Shown here: positions 8,081 through 16,154 of the stretch, piece by piece
How the letters are laid out: every line of letters begins with the position of its first letter
How positions within the stretch are numbered: position 1 is the first letter of the stretch
NCBI GenBank assembly: GCA_021300015.1
Contig: JAJTFB010000039.1
Location: 1-36,140 of the forward strand
DNA length: 36,140 nucleotides
Reading direction: 5' to 3'
Source of the DNA: Pirellula sp.
GTDB taxonomy: Bacteria > Planctomycetota > Planctomycetia > Pirellulales > Pirellulaceae
Notes under the pieces: generated by a model
What the model saw: only the letters and a program-made list of their open reading frames with translations
Told to the model about the DNA's origin: nothing
Database searches by the model: none
Made by a program: the position numbers and the translations under genes

Positions 8081-9640
8081 ATGAAAAAAAAGAAAATTGT
8101 CGTTATCGGTGCTGGTCCTGGTGGACTGGCCGCTGCCATGCAACTTGGGTTTGCTGGTGCGGATGTTACCGTTCTCGAAGCAAAATCGGTCGTCGGGGGT
8201 CGTTGTTCGACGATCCAAGCTGGCGATTATCGCTTTGACCTTGGTCCTACCTTCTATCTCTACCCGCGAATTCTCAAAGAGATTTTCGAGTCGGTAGGCT
8301 ACGACATCGATCGAGTCATCCCGATGAAGCGGCTTACGCCCCAGTATCGCGTGGCGTTTGAGGCCGGTGGCCATTTGGATTGCACGCATCATTTGGAGGA
8401 CATGGACGCTCAGATAGCCAAGCTATCTCCTGAGGACGTCGGCCAACTGAAAAAGTACTTGGACCATAACCGGGTAAAGCTGGCCAAGTTCCGTCCAATT
8501 CTCGAGAGCCCTTTCAATTCCCTTAAGGACTACTTGAGTCCTTCACTCATGGCGGCAGTACCCTACGTCAAGCCCTGGATGTCGCTTGGACAAGAGCTTC
8601 AAAAGTACTTCAAGGATCCTCGGCTTGTGATCGCTTTTTCCTTCCAAGCCAAGTATTTGGGGATGTCGCCGTTTCGCTGCCCGAGTCTTTTTTCGATCCT
8701 TTCGTTTCTCGAGTACGAGTATGGCGTTTACCATCCCATCGGCGGATGCGGACAGGTCAGCCGCCGGATGGCCGACGTCGCCGAGGAGTTGGGTTGTACG
8801 ATCCGGTTGAACGAACCGGTTCGCAAGCTTCAATTCTCTGGCAAGCGGGTCACGGGGGTCGAAACCGATCAAGGGACTTACCAAGCCGACGCGATTGTGA
8901 TCAACGCAGATTTTGCGCATGCGATGCAGGAACTCGTTCCAAACGAGTTGCGCCCGCGTTGGACCGACCGCAAAATTGAGACCAAGCGTTTTTCTTGTTC
9001 GACCTTCATGATGTACTTGGGAGTGCGAGGAGAGTTCCCTGAGCTGCCTCACCATACGATTTACATTTCGAAGGATTACGAGGGCAATTTACGTCAGATC
9101 GAGCAAGAGAAGTGCTTGCCCACCGAGCCTTCCTTCTACGTTCAAAATGCCTGCGTAAGCGACCCGAGTCTTGCGTCTCCGGGCAAAAGCACCCTTTATG
9201 TGCTCGTTCCTGTGCCCCATTTGAGTCCGCAAACACCTTGGGATGCCAAGCAGACAGCGGCCTACCGAGCGTTGACGTTCAAGCGGCTCGAATCGATTGG
9301 ATTGACCGGGCTCGAAGAGCGAATCGAGTACGAGAAGATCGTCACTCCTAACGATTGGAAAGATGACTACTCGGTCTATCGTGGAGCGACGTTTAACTTG
9401 GCACACAACCTTGGTCAGATGCTTCACAAGCGGCCTCATAACAAATTTGAGGATCTAGAGAGCGTCTATTTGGTCGGAGGTGGCACGCATCCGGGGAGTG
9501 GACTCCCGGTGATTTACGAATCCTCGCGTATCACTTGCCGTCAGTTGCTCTCCGAATTCGATCTGCCAAACGGCTTTATCGATGAACTGAAACCCTTGGG
9601 CAGTCCGAGCCCCCTCGAAACAACGTTAGCTAATAGCTAA
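8081..9640 (+). CDS. CrtI/CrtN-type phytoene desaturase-family oxidoreductase
   Basis: 519 residues from the ATG at 8081; the open frame extends to a TTG at 8018, but the family starts immediately before the FAD site, as here (MKKKKIVVIGAGPGGLAAAM). The N-terminal dinucleotide-binding fold ends in LEAKSVVGGR. The C-terminal FAD-binding signature VYLVGGGTHPGSGLPVIYES is intact, with the family's usual length and GG(Q/C)G substrate-loop region (HPIGGCGQVSRRMADVAEEL). Members desaturate or oxidise carotenoid precursors (C30 or C40) in the membrane, using FAD. Planctomycetes of this group are often pink, so a pigment role is reasonable, but the substrate cannot be settled. No other crt gene is adjacent. 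The 3' end runs into a TAGCTAATAG-type repeat rich in stop codons. Confidence 0.88.
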   Translation: MKKKKIVVIGAGPGGLAAAMQLGFAGADVTVLEAKSVVGGRCSTIQAGDYRFDLGPTFYLYPRILKEIFESVGYDIDRVIPMKRLTPQYRVAFEAGGHLDCTHHLEDMDAQIAKLSPEDVGQLKKYLDHNRVKLAKFRPILESPFNSLKDYLSPSLMAAVPYVKPWMSLGQELQKYFKDPRLVIAFSFQAKYLGMSPFRCPSLFSILSFLEYEYGVYHPIGGCGQVSRRMADVAEELGCTIRLNEPVRKLQFSGKRVTGVETDQGTYQADAIVINADFAHAMQELVPNELRPRWTDRKIETKRFSCSTFMMYLGVRGEFPELPHHTIYISKDYEGNLRQIEQEKCLPTEPSFYVQNACVSDPSLASPGKSTLYVLVPVPHLSPQTPWDAKQTAAYRALTFKRLESIGLTGLEERIEYEKIVTPNDWKDDYSVYRGATFNLAHNLGQMLHKRPHNKFEDLESVYLVGGGTHPGSGLPVIYESSRITCRQLLSEFDLPNGFIDELKPLGSPSPLETTLANS

Positions 9641-9662
9641 TAACTAATAGTCGATAGCTAGT
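9625..9662 (+). repeat. Short TAGCTAATA-type repeat at the end of the CrtI-type gene
   Basis: Overlapping copies of CTAATAG/CTAATAA cover the stop codon and the start of the 28-bp spacer, giving stops in several frames. Probably a simple-sequence expansion. Confidence 0.5.
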
Positions 9663-9668
9663 GCACCG

Positions 9669-10337
9669 ATGCCCAATCCCCAAAAACCAACCCATCGACG
9701 TTACGCAGCAAGACCTTCGCACGGATCGATCCGTGCCGTGGTCCTCGCACTGCTTGCAGTCACTACACTGTCCGTTTTGCTTGGTTTTTTTGCGAATTTG
9801 ACCTTTCGACCCCAAGGATCCGCCAACCCGATGAACAGCATCAACACCCAGCATTGGTATTCGCTTGCGGCCAAGCAAATGGATGGAACTTCGTTACCGA
9901 TCGAGTCGTTGCGAGGTCGAATTGTATTGGTGGTCAACGTCGCGAGTCGATGCGGATTTACTCCGCAGTACAAGCAACTTCAGGAACTGCACGATCGGTA
10001 CAGTTCCAGGGGATTGACGATCCTCGCATTCCCTTGCAATCAATTCGGTGGACAGGAACCGGGCGAGGACAACCAAATCCTCGAATTCTGTAGCACCAAC
10101 TACGGCGTGACCTTTCCTGTGATGTCGAAGATTCAAGTCAATGGTCCCCAGGCCGATCCGATCTATGTGCATTTGAAGAAGCAGTCACCCGGTCTGTTGG
10201 GCTCTGAGGCCATCAAGTGGAACTTCACCAAGTTCCTTGTCGACCAAAGCGGCAACGTTCTGACCCGTTATGCGTCGACGACTTCGCCGAGCGACATCGC
10301 CCGGGACATCGAGAAACTACTGACCCCCGAGGCTTAG
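9669..10337 (+). CDS. Membrane-anchored or exported glutathione peroxidase-family thiol peroxidase
   Basis: 222 residues. An N-terminal basic stretch and hydrophobic segment (residues 22-46) indicate a signal anchor or export signal. The GPx domain follows from about residue 60. The peroxidatic residue is Cys95 (VASRCGFTPQY), not selenocysteine. The other tetrad residues are Gln129 (NQFGGQEPG), Trp184 and Asn185 (KWNFTKFLV). Cys141 in EFCSTNYGVTFP matches the resolving cysteine of yeast-type GPx, so this is probably a two-cysteine, thioredoxin-dependent peroxidase reducing hydroperoxides at the cell envelope. It is followed after 2 nt by the NHL gene, so the two are probably cotranscribed. 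Confidence 0.92.
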   Translation: MPNPQKPTHRRYAARPSHGSIRAVVLALLAVTTLSVLLGFFANLTFRPQGSANPMNSINTQHWYSLAAKQMDGTSLPIESLRGRIVLVVNVASRCGFTPQYKQLQELHDRYSSRGLTILAFPCNQFGGQEPGEDNQILEFCSTNYGVTFPVMSKIQVNGPQADPIYVHLKKQSPGLLGSEAIKWNFTKFLVDQSGNVLTRYASTTSPSDIARDIEKLLTPEA

Positions 10338-10339
10338 AA

Positions 10340-11389
10340 ATGTCTCAAGAGTATTTCCCCAACAGGATCGATCGAAGGCTTGCGACGACCTACCTTGGAT
10401 TGGGACTTGCGGCTTGCTTGTCGGGCCGAGCCCAAGCCGAGTCGGCGGAAGTTTGGCGAATCGAAAACATCGCTGGGACCGGAGTAGCGGGATTCCAAGG
10501 AGAAAAAGGTCCTGCCCTAAGTGCGCAACTCGATGATCCTTTTGGGGTCGTACGAGGTCCAGAGCAGAAAGGGTACACCGGGGATCGTGGAGCGGCGCTC
10601 GAAGCGACCATGAACTTGCCCCATGAAATCCGTTTCGATTCGGCGGGGGATTTGTACATCGTCGATATGCAGAACCACGCGATCCGCAAAGTGGAACTTG
10701 CCACGATGCGAATCACCACGATCGCAGGGACGGGTAGTCCGGGCTATTCTGGAGATGGGGGGCCGGCGATCGAAGCGAAGTTCAAACAGCCTCATAGCAT
10801 CCAGTTTGGGCCCGAGGGGGATCTCTATGTTTGCGATATCGGCAATCATGCCATTCGACGCATCGACATCAAAACGCAGAAGATTTCGACTTACGCGGGA
10901 ACCGGGGTGCCGGGACCTACCCCCGACGGAGCGCCCCTGAGTGCAACTCCGTTGAATGGCCCCCGATCGATCGATTTCGATCAACGAGGGGATTTGTGGT
11001 TGGCCACAAGGGAGGGGAACCAGGTTTTCCGCATCGATCGCAAGCAGGGGCGGTACGAACATGTTGCCGGCACGGGTCAAAATGGTCTTGCCGGAGATGG
11101 TGGGCCAGCCAAACTCGCCAAGCTCAAGGGTCCCAAGGGAATTGCTTTAGACGGTCAAGGAGGAGTGTGGCTTGCCGATACCGAGAGCCATTGCGTAAGG
11201 CGGATCGACACGAACACTGGGCTTATCGAGCGGATCGCAGGGACAGGCATCCAGGGGGACGGGCCTGTGGGCGACCCCTTGGAGTGCAAGCTCGCACGGC
11301 TTCATGGAATCTTTGTCGATCGCGATGGATCGATCCTTATTGGGGACAGCCAAGCCCACCGAATTCGCCGACTTTACAGAGAAAAATAA
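10340..11389 (+). CDS. Secreted NHL-repeat beta-propeller protein
   Basis: 349 residues from the ATG at 10340, 2 nt after the peroxidase stop; the longer open frame would overlap that gene. A basic, hydrophobic N-terminus (NRIDRRLATTYLGLGLAACL) ending in AQA looks like a signal peptide. Then come NHL blades with the repeated AGTG...GYSGDGGPA...P pattern and GDLYIVDMQNHAIRKV-type strands. Five blades are complete. The first is cut short: PFGVVRGP passes directly to EQKGYTGDRGAA, lacking the expected strands of about 35 residues. Such propellers bind proteins or ligands, or act as lyases. No catalytic motif is visible. Confidence 0.85.
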   Translation: MSQEYFPNRIDRRLATTYLGLGLAACLSGRAQAESAEVWRIENIAGTGVAGFQGEKGPALSAQLDDPFGVVRGPEQKGYTGDRGAALEATMNLPHEIRFDSAGDLYIVDMQNHAIRKVELATMRITTIAGTGSPGYSGDGGPAIEAKFKQPHSIQFGPEGDLYVCDIGNHAIRRIDIKTQKISTYAGTGVPGPTPDGAPLSATPLNGPRSIDFDQRGDLWLATREGNQVFRIDRKQGRYEHVAGTGQNGLAGDGGPAKLAKLKGPKGIALDGQGGVWLADTESHCVRRIDTNTGLIERIAGTGIQGDGPVGDPLECKLARLHGIFVDRDGSILIGDSQAHRIRRLYREK

Positions 11390-11580
11390 TCGCTAAGGAA
11401 TACTACTTAGTGGCGATCGATGGCGATGGCTCGACGGTAGTACGACTCATGTTTTTCTCGGTTGCATCGGGTGCATCACTTTTTTGTGCGCTCAGGCCCC
11501 TCGGCTATTCACAAGACGACGGATCTATTAGACTGGTCGCGAGTGGATGAATAGGATGCTTGGTACCAGGAGGAGTCGAG

Positions 11581-12648
11581 ATGCTGCGCTGTATATTTTT
11601 GGTCATCGTTGGGATGGTCGCATGGGTCAATGGCCCGACCGATCTGGCTTGTGCGCAGGAGCAGCCTCTCCCGAAGGAGCAGGCGCCCGCCCAGGAACCG
11701 GCCCGCGCCCAGGAAACTCAGAGCAACAATCAGCACCTGGCTTTGATGCATCTGATCGAATCCCTCGAGCCTTATCATCCCAAAGGGGAGATAAGGGGCA
11801 CGGCGATCATCTCTGGATCGACGACCATGCAAACCATGGCACGGTCTTGGTCGGAGCGATTTCGTAAATTCCATCCCGAGGTTGTGCTGACCAAAGGCAA
11901 GGATGGAACCGAAAATGCGCTCCAAGAGATCTCGGAGAATCCCGGTGTGATTGCTGGCGCGAGCCGTCCATTGACCGAGGCGGAGCTTTCGGCTCTCAAG
12001 AGCAAGAACTGTAAAGAGCCGATATCCTTGATCGTGGCTTTGGACCCTTTGGCGCTCTATGTCCACATCGATAACCCGATCAACAGCATCACTCCGGAGC
12101 AACTAGAGGCCATTTTTCGAGCGCCATCGAAGGATAAACCGCACGCAGCCAAGTGGGGCGATCTTGGGGTCAAAGGAGCTTGGGCAGATCAGCCGATCCG
12201 CATCCACAGCCGTTCGGACATCAGCGGCACGACAGGTTTTATCAAGCAATGGGTTGCTGCGGGCTCGGAACTTGCCAAATCGGCGCAAGTCCACGAAACG
12301 AATCACGACGTGACCAAGGGGGTTGGCAGCGATCCGTACGGCGTCGCCTTGAGCGGCTTTGGGGAAGCCAATCCTAAGGTGCGTGCCGTTCCTTTGGTTC
12401 TCAATGGGTCGGCGGTCGAGGCAACAGAAGCGAATTTTCTTGCAGGCAGGTACCCCTTTGTCCGACCGCTGACCCTCATCATCGACAAAGAAGCGACGAA
12501 AACCGATGGGGGACTCCGCGAGGGGATCCTGCGGTATGTCCTGAGTCGCGACGGCCAGCTCGAAGCGATCCGCGCGGGATTCTTTCCGCTCGACCCTGCC
12601 TTCATCCGCAAACAACTCGATGGGATCAGTGGCCCCCAAGTAAGATAG
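11581..12648 (+). CDS. PstS-like phosphate/anion substrate-binding protein
   Basis: 355 residues from the ATG at 11581, with a strong AGGAGGAG Shine-Dalgarno just upstream. It has a signal peptide (hydrophobic to about residue 25, then a Gln/Ala/Pro-rich linker). The mature part has the periplasmic binding-protein pattern of the PstS-like group: IISGSTTMQTMARSW, an ASRPLTEAEL loop, ITPEQLEAIFR and SRSDISGTTGFIKQW, where SGTTGF corresponds to an anion-binding loop. No pstCAB permease genes are adjacent; only the PDZ protein follows, 31 nt later. Binding of phosphate is family knowledge; here it could serve sensing or scavenging. Confidence 0.85.
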   Translation: MLRCIFLVIVGMVAWVNGPTDLACAQEQPLPKEQAPAQEPARAQETQSNNQHLALMHLIESLEPYHPKGEIRGTAIISGSTTMQTMARSWSERFRKFHPEVVLTKGKDGTENALQEISENPGVIAGASRPLTEAELSALKSKNCKEPISLIVALDPLALYVHIDNPINSITPEQLEAIFRAPSKDKPHAAKWGDLGVKGAWADQPIRIHSRSDISGTTGFIKQWVAAGSELAKSAQVHETNHDVTKGVGSDPYGVALSGFGEANPKVRAVPLVLNGSAVEATEANFLAGRYPFVRPLTLIIDKEATKTDGGLREGILRYVLSRDGQLEAIRAGFFPLDPAFIRKQLDGISGPQVR

Positions 12649-12679
12649 ACCGTTCAAGGAATCCAAAAGGATATTGAAG

Positions 12680-13942
12680 ATGACATCAAGACTTTATCGG
12701 CTGGGCTCGCATCTGCTATGTTTGAGCTGCGTGTGGATCGCCACAGGACCGACCGTACAAGCCCAAAGCTGGCTTGGGTTCAATGCCGCCGTTCCCAAGG
12801 TAGCCCCTGGGTATGGGGGTGGGGTCGCAGTCAATACGCCAGGCGTTGCACCGAGCTACCCACCGACGGGTTTTCCAACGGCAAGTCCTACGGGACTATC
12901 CTCAGCCTCTCCCACGTTGGTGCCGACGACCAAGCAATGGAAACTCGGTGTGGTGGTCCGCAACACCGATCTCGGCGCGATCGTTCAAACCGTGGAGCCC
13001 AACAGCGCAGCGCAAACCGCCGGGATCATCCCCGGCGATAGCATCATCGCCGTATCGGGAACTCGCATCGGTGAATTCGATGGCCGAGTCGTCGATATCG
13101 GAGAGGAAATCAAACGCTATGTGGATAGCCTTGGAAGAGTCCCGCTTCTGATCCAGGACTCCCGAACCCGTGCTCTGCGATCGAGCGTCGTGACATTGAC
13201 CTCGACTGCTACGGCATTGAGCGGATCGGTATCTTTGGCCGATCGCGGCAGTTTGCCTATCGGCTCGGTGCTGACGATCCAGCTTCAAAATCTGACACGA
13301 CCTTTTTACGAAGTGGCCGGCGGTAAAACCGTATTGAAAGCCGAGGGAACCGGGCCGTTTCGCTTTGACCTATTCATCGATCCTCGCTACTTGACCCCTA
13401 GCGACCAATACCAACTCACCGCGTTCGTCAGTTCGAACAATCAGGTCGTCTACAATCTGCGGCAACCGGTCCTCGTGCCGGTCCAGGGGCTCAATCAACT
13501 TTATAATCTTGCACTCGAACGCCCTTACACGCCCCCTCCTGCGAGCGTTGCGACCACCCCGAACAGCTTCACCCCCGTCGGCGGAGGTGTCGTCACTGCT
13601 TCGTTGCCGGCTGCACCTTCCCTACCGGGCCAAGTCAGCACCGATGCGCTCAACCAAGTCTTCGTTTCGTTGCTTGGCAGACAGCCCTCGAGCCGTGAGC
13701 TGATCGCTTGGCAGGATTACATGCAGCAAGGCCATACGCTCAACGATGTGGCTGCCAAGATCATGGCAAGCCCGCAGTTTCGCGAACGCTACGCGACCGA
13801 TCAGGCCTATGTTCAACAAGTGATCCAAACCCTTACAGGTAAACTCGCCACGAGCAATGATGTCAACTATTGGGTCGGTCGAATGACCGCCTTGGGCTCA
13901 CCGGAAAAAATGATCGCCGAACTCACGGCACAGAAGAAGTAA
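12680..13942 (+). CDS. Secreted PDZ + YbaY-like + DUF4214-like protein
   Basis: 420 residues from the ATG at 12680, with AAAAGG upstream; an in-frame TTG at 12674 is less likely. Signal peptide to about residue 28 (VQA-QS). Residues 40-82 are a Gly/Pro/Ser/Thr-rich linker. Residues about 85-165 form a PDZ domain (KLGVVVRNTDLGAIVQTVEP, AGIIPGDSIIAVSG). Residues about 180-275 resemble the YbaY/YscW chaperone-like beta domain (LPIGSVLTIQLQNLTRP, PSDQYQLTAFV). Residues about 320-420 carry two copies of the LLGR-P-S-x-EL-x-W / YWVGRM pattern of DUF4214-type domains. No protease domain is present, so it is likely a scaffold in the periplasm or at the cell surface. Close spacing suggests cotranscription with the PstS-like gene. 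Confidence 0.75.
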   Translation: MTSRLYRLGSHLLCLSCVWIATGPTVQAQSWLGFNAAVPKVAPGYGGGVAVNTPGVAPSYPPTGFPTASPTGLSSASPTLVPTTKQWKLGVVVRNTDLGAIVQTVEPNSAAQTAGIIPGDSIIAVSGTRIGEFDGRVVDIGEEIKRYVDSLGRVPLLIQDSRTRALRSSVVTLTSTATALSGSVSLADRGSLPIGSVLTIQLQNLTRPFYEVAGGKTVLKAEGTGPFRFDLFIDPRYLTPSDQYQLTAFVSSNNQVVYNLRQPVLVPVQGLNQLYNLALERPYTPPPASVATTPNSFTPVGGGVVTASLPAAPSLPGQVSTDALNQVFVSLLGRQPSSRELIAWQDYMQQGHTLNDVAAKIMASPQFRERYATDQAYVQQVIQTLTGKLATSNDVNYWVGRMTALGSPEKMIAELTAQKK

Positions 13943-14026
13943 TCGCTAGTCCACTCTGTAGCTGAAAGTTACGCCTCCGCCGGGCAAGCCCGACGGTAGG
14001 CTTACACAGCCACCCACACGCCCTTC

Positions 14027-14196
14027 TTGGCCTCCGTCGGCTTTATGCCGAATGGCGTTGAATTAAAAGCGGAACGGCGCAAGCCGTCCGGTGAAAAACA
14101 TTGCGATATCGAGGACAATCCATCATTCACCGGAGTGCTTGCGCACTTCCGCTTACACTAACTCAACGCCATTCGGCTTGATGCCGGCGGGGCCAA
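14027..14196. repeat. Large imperfect inverted repeat with two GCAA-loop hairpins
   Basis: Left arm from 14027 (ttggcctccgtcggcttta) and right arm to 14196 pair over about 70 nt each, around a 30-nt centre (14096-14125). Each arm contains a 27-nt module beginning gcggaa and ending tccggtgaa, at 14069-14095 and inverted at 14126-14152. The middle of each module is itself a hairpin with a GCAA loop: CGGC-GCAA-GCCG in one and GTGC-GCAA-GCAC in the other. The outer parts share GCCGAATGGCGTTGA. The layout resembles a REP/BIME-type element. Confidence 0.85.
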
Positions 14197-14241
14197 GACT
14201 TGCAGCTACAGGAGCCGTGTTGCGGGTCTGTTTTTTTCCGA

Positions 14242-14619
14242 CTCAATCAACGACCGGCATCGCCGCAGTTCAACAGCCAACGAGTACGAGTACCGTTTCA
14301 CTGAGTACCGCTTCGCTGAGTACGAGTACGACGAAATGCGATGCGAACCACGAAAGAATCCCACTGACCGAGCGCGAGGTAGAGGCTTTACACAAGTCAA
14401 AAACTACCGATCGATCACTTCGGTCCAATGCTTTGTTCGTGTTTCTTCTCGTACTCGTACTCAGCATCGCGGTACTCGTACTCGTACTCGAAGCGACCGA
14501 GTGTAGCTATCCGGCCTATTGGTCCACAAGTTCCCGCGAACCGCCTCAATCAACGATCGGCATCGCCGCCGTTCAAACAGCCATCGAGTACGAGTACGAC
14601 GAAACACGATGCGATGAAC
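14242..14619. repeat. GAGTAC repeats and a diverged direct repeat
   Basis: A block beginning ctcaatcaacga-cggcatcgccgc, then a GAGTACGAGTAC run and GACGAAA-cGATGCGA, occurs at 14242-14346 and again at 14545-14619. The first copy has an extra expansion of GAGTACCG-type units. Between them, at 14449-14490, lies the inverted form (GTACTCGTACTC). No transposase or coding region is associated. Confidence 0.85.
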
Positions 14620-14658
14620 AACCTTTCTTTTAGTTTAGCGACCTTAAGTTAGAAAAAT

Positions 14659-15996
14659 TTACATCAGCGAAAACACCGGCCAGCGCGAATCGTGCGCAAG
14701 GGCTCTGGATTGCCATTCGTAAGGTACGAACAAAAAGGCGGAGTTTGCAGGTAGAAGGGCCAGTCGCAAATCGTCTGGATAACGCCATTCTCGTTCCCCA
14801 GTCCAATCCCGGTCCTCGGGCCGATCGGGCAGCGGTTGGCAGAAGGCTTGTTCTGGGAGTTCAAGCCGAGCGATTTTCGATTTTTCTAGATAGCGGACCG
14901 GTCGGCATCCGAGCGGCATAAGTGCCGACTTGAGAATGGCGATCCCGTAGGGTTCCCAATCCCAACGGGCCAGATGGGATTGGAAAGCGCGCATGCGAAG
15001 AAGTTCGGCAAGAGGGTTTTGCGTCAGAGAGACGGAGCTGTAGCCTCCCCGTTTCCGGGTGCTCGTGGCGATAAGTCGCTGGCTCATAACGATACGATGC
15101 AGAGTTTCCAAGGGACTCGGGGTCGGGTTCCAGTCGAAACGAAACGCTTCATCGAGAAGATCGCGTTGGGATTGGTCTGGCCATTCGGATTGCCGTGCGC
15201 GGGTTGTATGGATGAGGTATCGGTCGCTGTTCAACAGAGGGCTTGGGATAGGGCCTGCAAGCTGGAGTGTCGAGGGGACAGCGCGTCGAGAGCACGACCA
15301 GGCCGAAGGGCAAGGGTTTGGTGGGGCGTCGGGAAACCATAGGATTGCTCCGAGATCGCTCCAATTTTTTTGGTCGATTTTCTGTGACCTCGATGGGCTC
15401 GATTCGGCTCGGATCCACAGCGTGCTCGGTGGAATCTGGGGGCATCGCAGGCGTTTCTCGAGTACCGAGGCGACTTTGCCGCCGCGAGAAACACTCAAGG
15501 CTACGAGCCGATCTGCAAGTGCGCAGACCGCGAAGTCTTCGGAAGGGATGATTGGGGTTTTTGAATCGTCTTTCGTCGAGTGGATCTGGCAGTACAGATC
15601 GAGGCGGCAAGGATAGGGCTGGTCGGTGCTTGTCGTGTCCAGGGGTGGTTCATCGGCGTGCGTGCAGATGGCTAGGGATTCGATGCCGAAGCGATCGCAT
15701 GCGAATGCGATGGTCGGTCCGTAGGGAGCTTGGTGAGGGTACAGAACGACCGCCGATTCGCGTTTGGCGAGTTGGAGGATCGAGTCGAGGGCGTGTTGCC
15801 ATTGGGGGTTGCGAAAAGCGTTGCGAGCCGGGTGCGAGGAGAGGATTCCTAGGAGTCGGCGGTTCAAGAGCCTGATAGGAAATCCGCAGAGGCTCGGATC
15901 GACTCCCAGGGAATCGACCAGCGCGTTTTTCCAGCGCTCTGGCCAATCCTTCCTAAGGATCGCTGTGGTGAAATCCGATGGGGGGTCTGAGTCCAT
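14659..15996 (-). CDS. Unrecognised 445-aa protein
   Basis: The open frame continues to 16185, but that would overlap the divergent MoxR start. The ATG at 15996 (MDSDPPSDFTTAILRKDW) is chosen; ATGs at 16104 and 16095 are alternatives. I do not recognise the family. It is soluble, with no signal or membrane segment. An alpha/beta part contains VVLYPHQAPYGPTIAFACDR and ADRLVALSVSRGGKVASVLE, suggesting a Rossmann-like fold. Near the C-terminus, DWTGEREWRYPDDLRLALLP and LFVPYEWQS give a tryptophan- and acid-rich patch vaguely like the EWR motif of DUF2971-type proteins. It is divergent from MoxR/DUF58, with a 158-bp shared control region. Confidence 0.7.
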   Translation of the reverse strand: MDSDPPSDFTTAILRKDWPERWKNALVDSLGVDPSLCGFPIRLLNRRLLGILSSHPARNAFRNPQWQHALDSILQLAKRESAVVLYPHQAPYGPTIAFACDRFGIESLAICTHADEPPLDTTSTDQPYPCRLDLYCQIHSTKDDSKTPIIPSEDFAVCALADRLVALSVSRGGKVASVLEKRLRCPQIPPSTLWIRAESSPSRSQKIDQKNWSDLGAILWFPDAPPNPCPSAWSCSRRAVPSTLQLAGPIPSPLLNSDRYLIHTTRARQSEWPDQSQRDLLDEAFRFDWNPTPSPLETLHRIVMSQRLIATSTRKRGGYSSVSLTQNPLAELLRMRAFQSHLARWDWEPYGIAILKSALMPLGCRPVRYLEKSKIARLELPEQAFCQPLPDRPEDRDWTGEREWRYPDDLRLALLPANSAFLFVPYEWQSRALAHDSRWPVFSLM

Positions 15997-16154
15997 AACG
16001 GAGCTTCGCTTGGAAATTTGTACCAATCGCACCCAAACGGCTTCAGAATAACGTAAAATGGGGCTTTGGGTTGAATTTGGTTCGTTGGATTCCATTTCGC
16101 CCATGAAACACCAACACCCCGTATATCCGCGCTCTGGCCGGCGCGGTCTTGAAC

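Larger units (their letters stand above)
13943..14658. other. 716-bp non-coding tract rich in repeats
   Basis: Between the PDZ protein and the convergent 445-aa gene. No open frame has coding character; the translated frames are Ser/Thr or Tyr/Ser repeats made by GAGTAC units. It contains the large inverted repeat at 14027-14196 and the GAGTAC direct/inverted repeats at 14242-14619. A further smaller hairpin (CGGGC-AA-GCCCG) lies near 13981-13992. Confidence 0.8.

Noticed and set aside
14091..14633. 180-aa plus-strand open frame in the repeat tract
   Set aside because: Translation is Ser/Thr and Tyr/Ser runs produced by GAGTAC repeats, with no ribosome-binding site.
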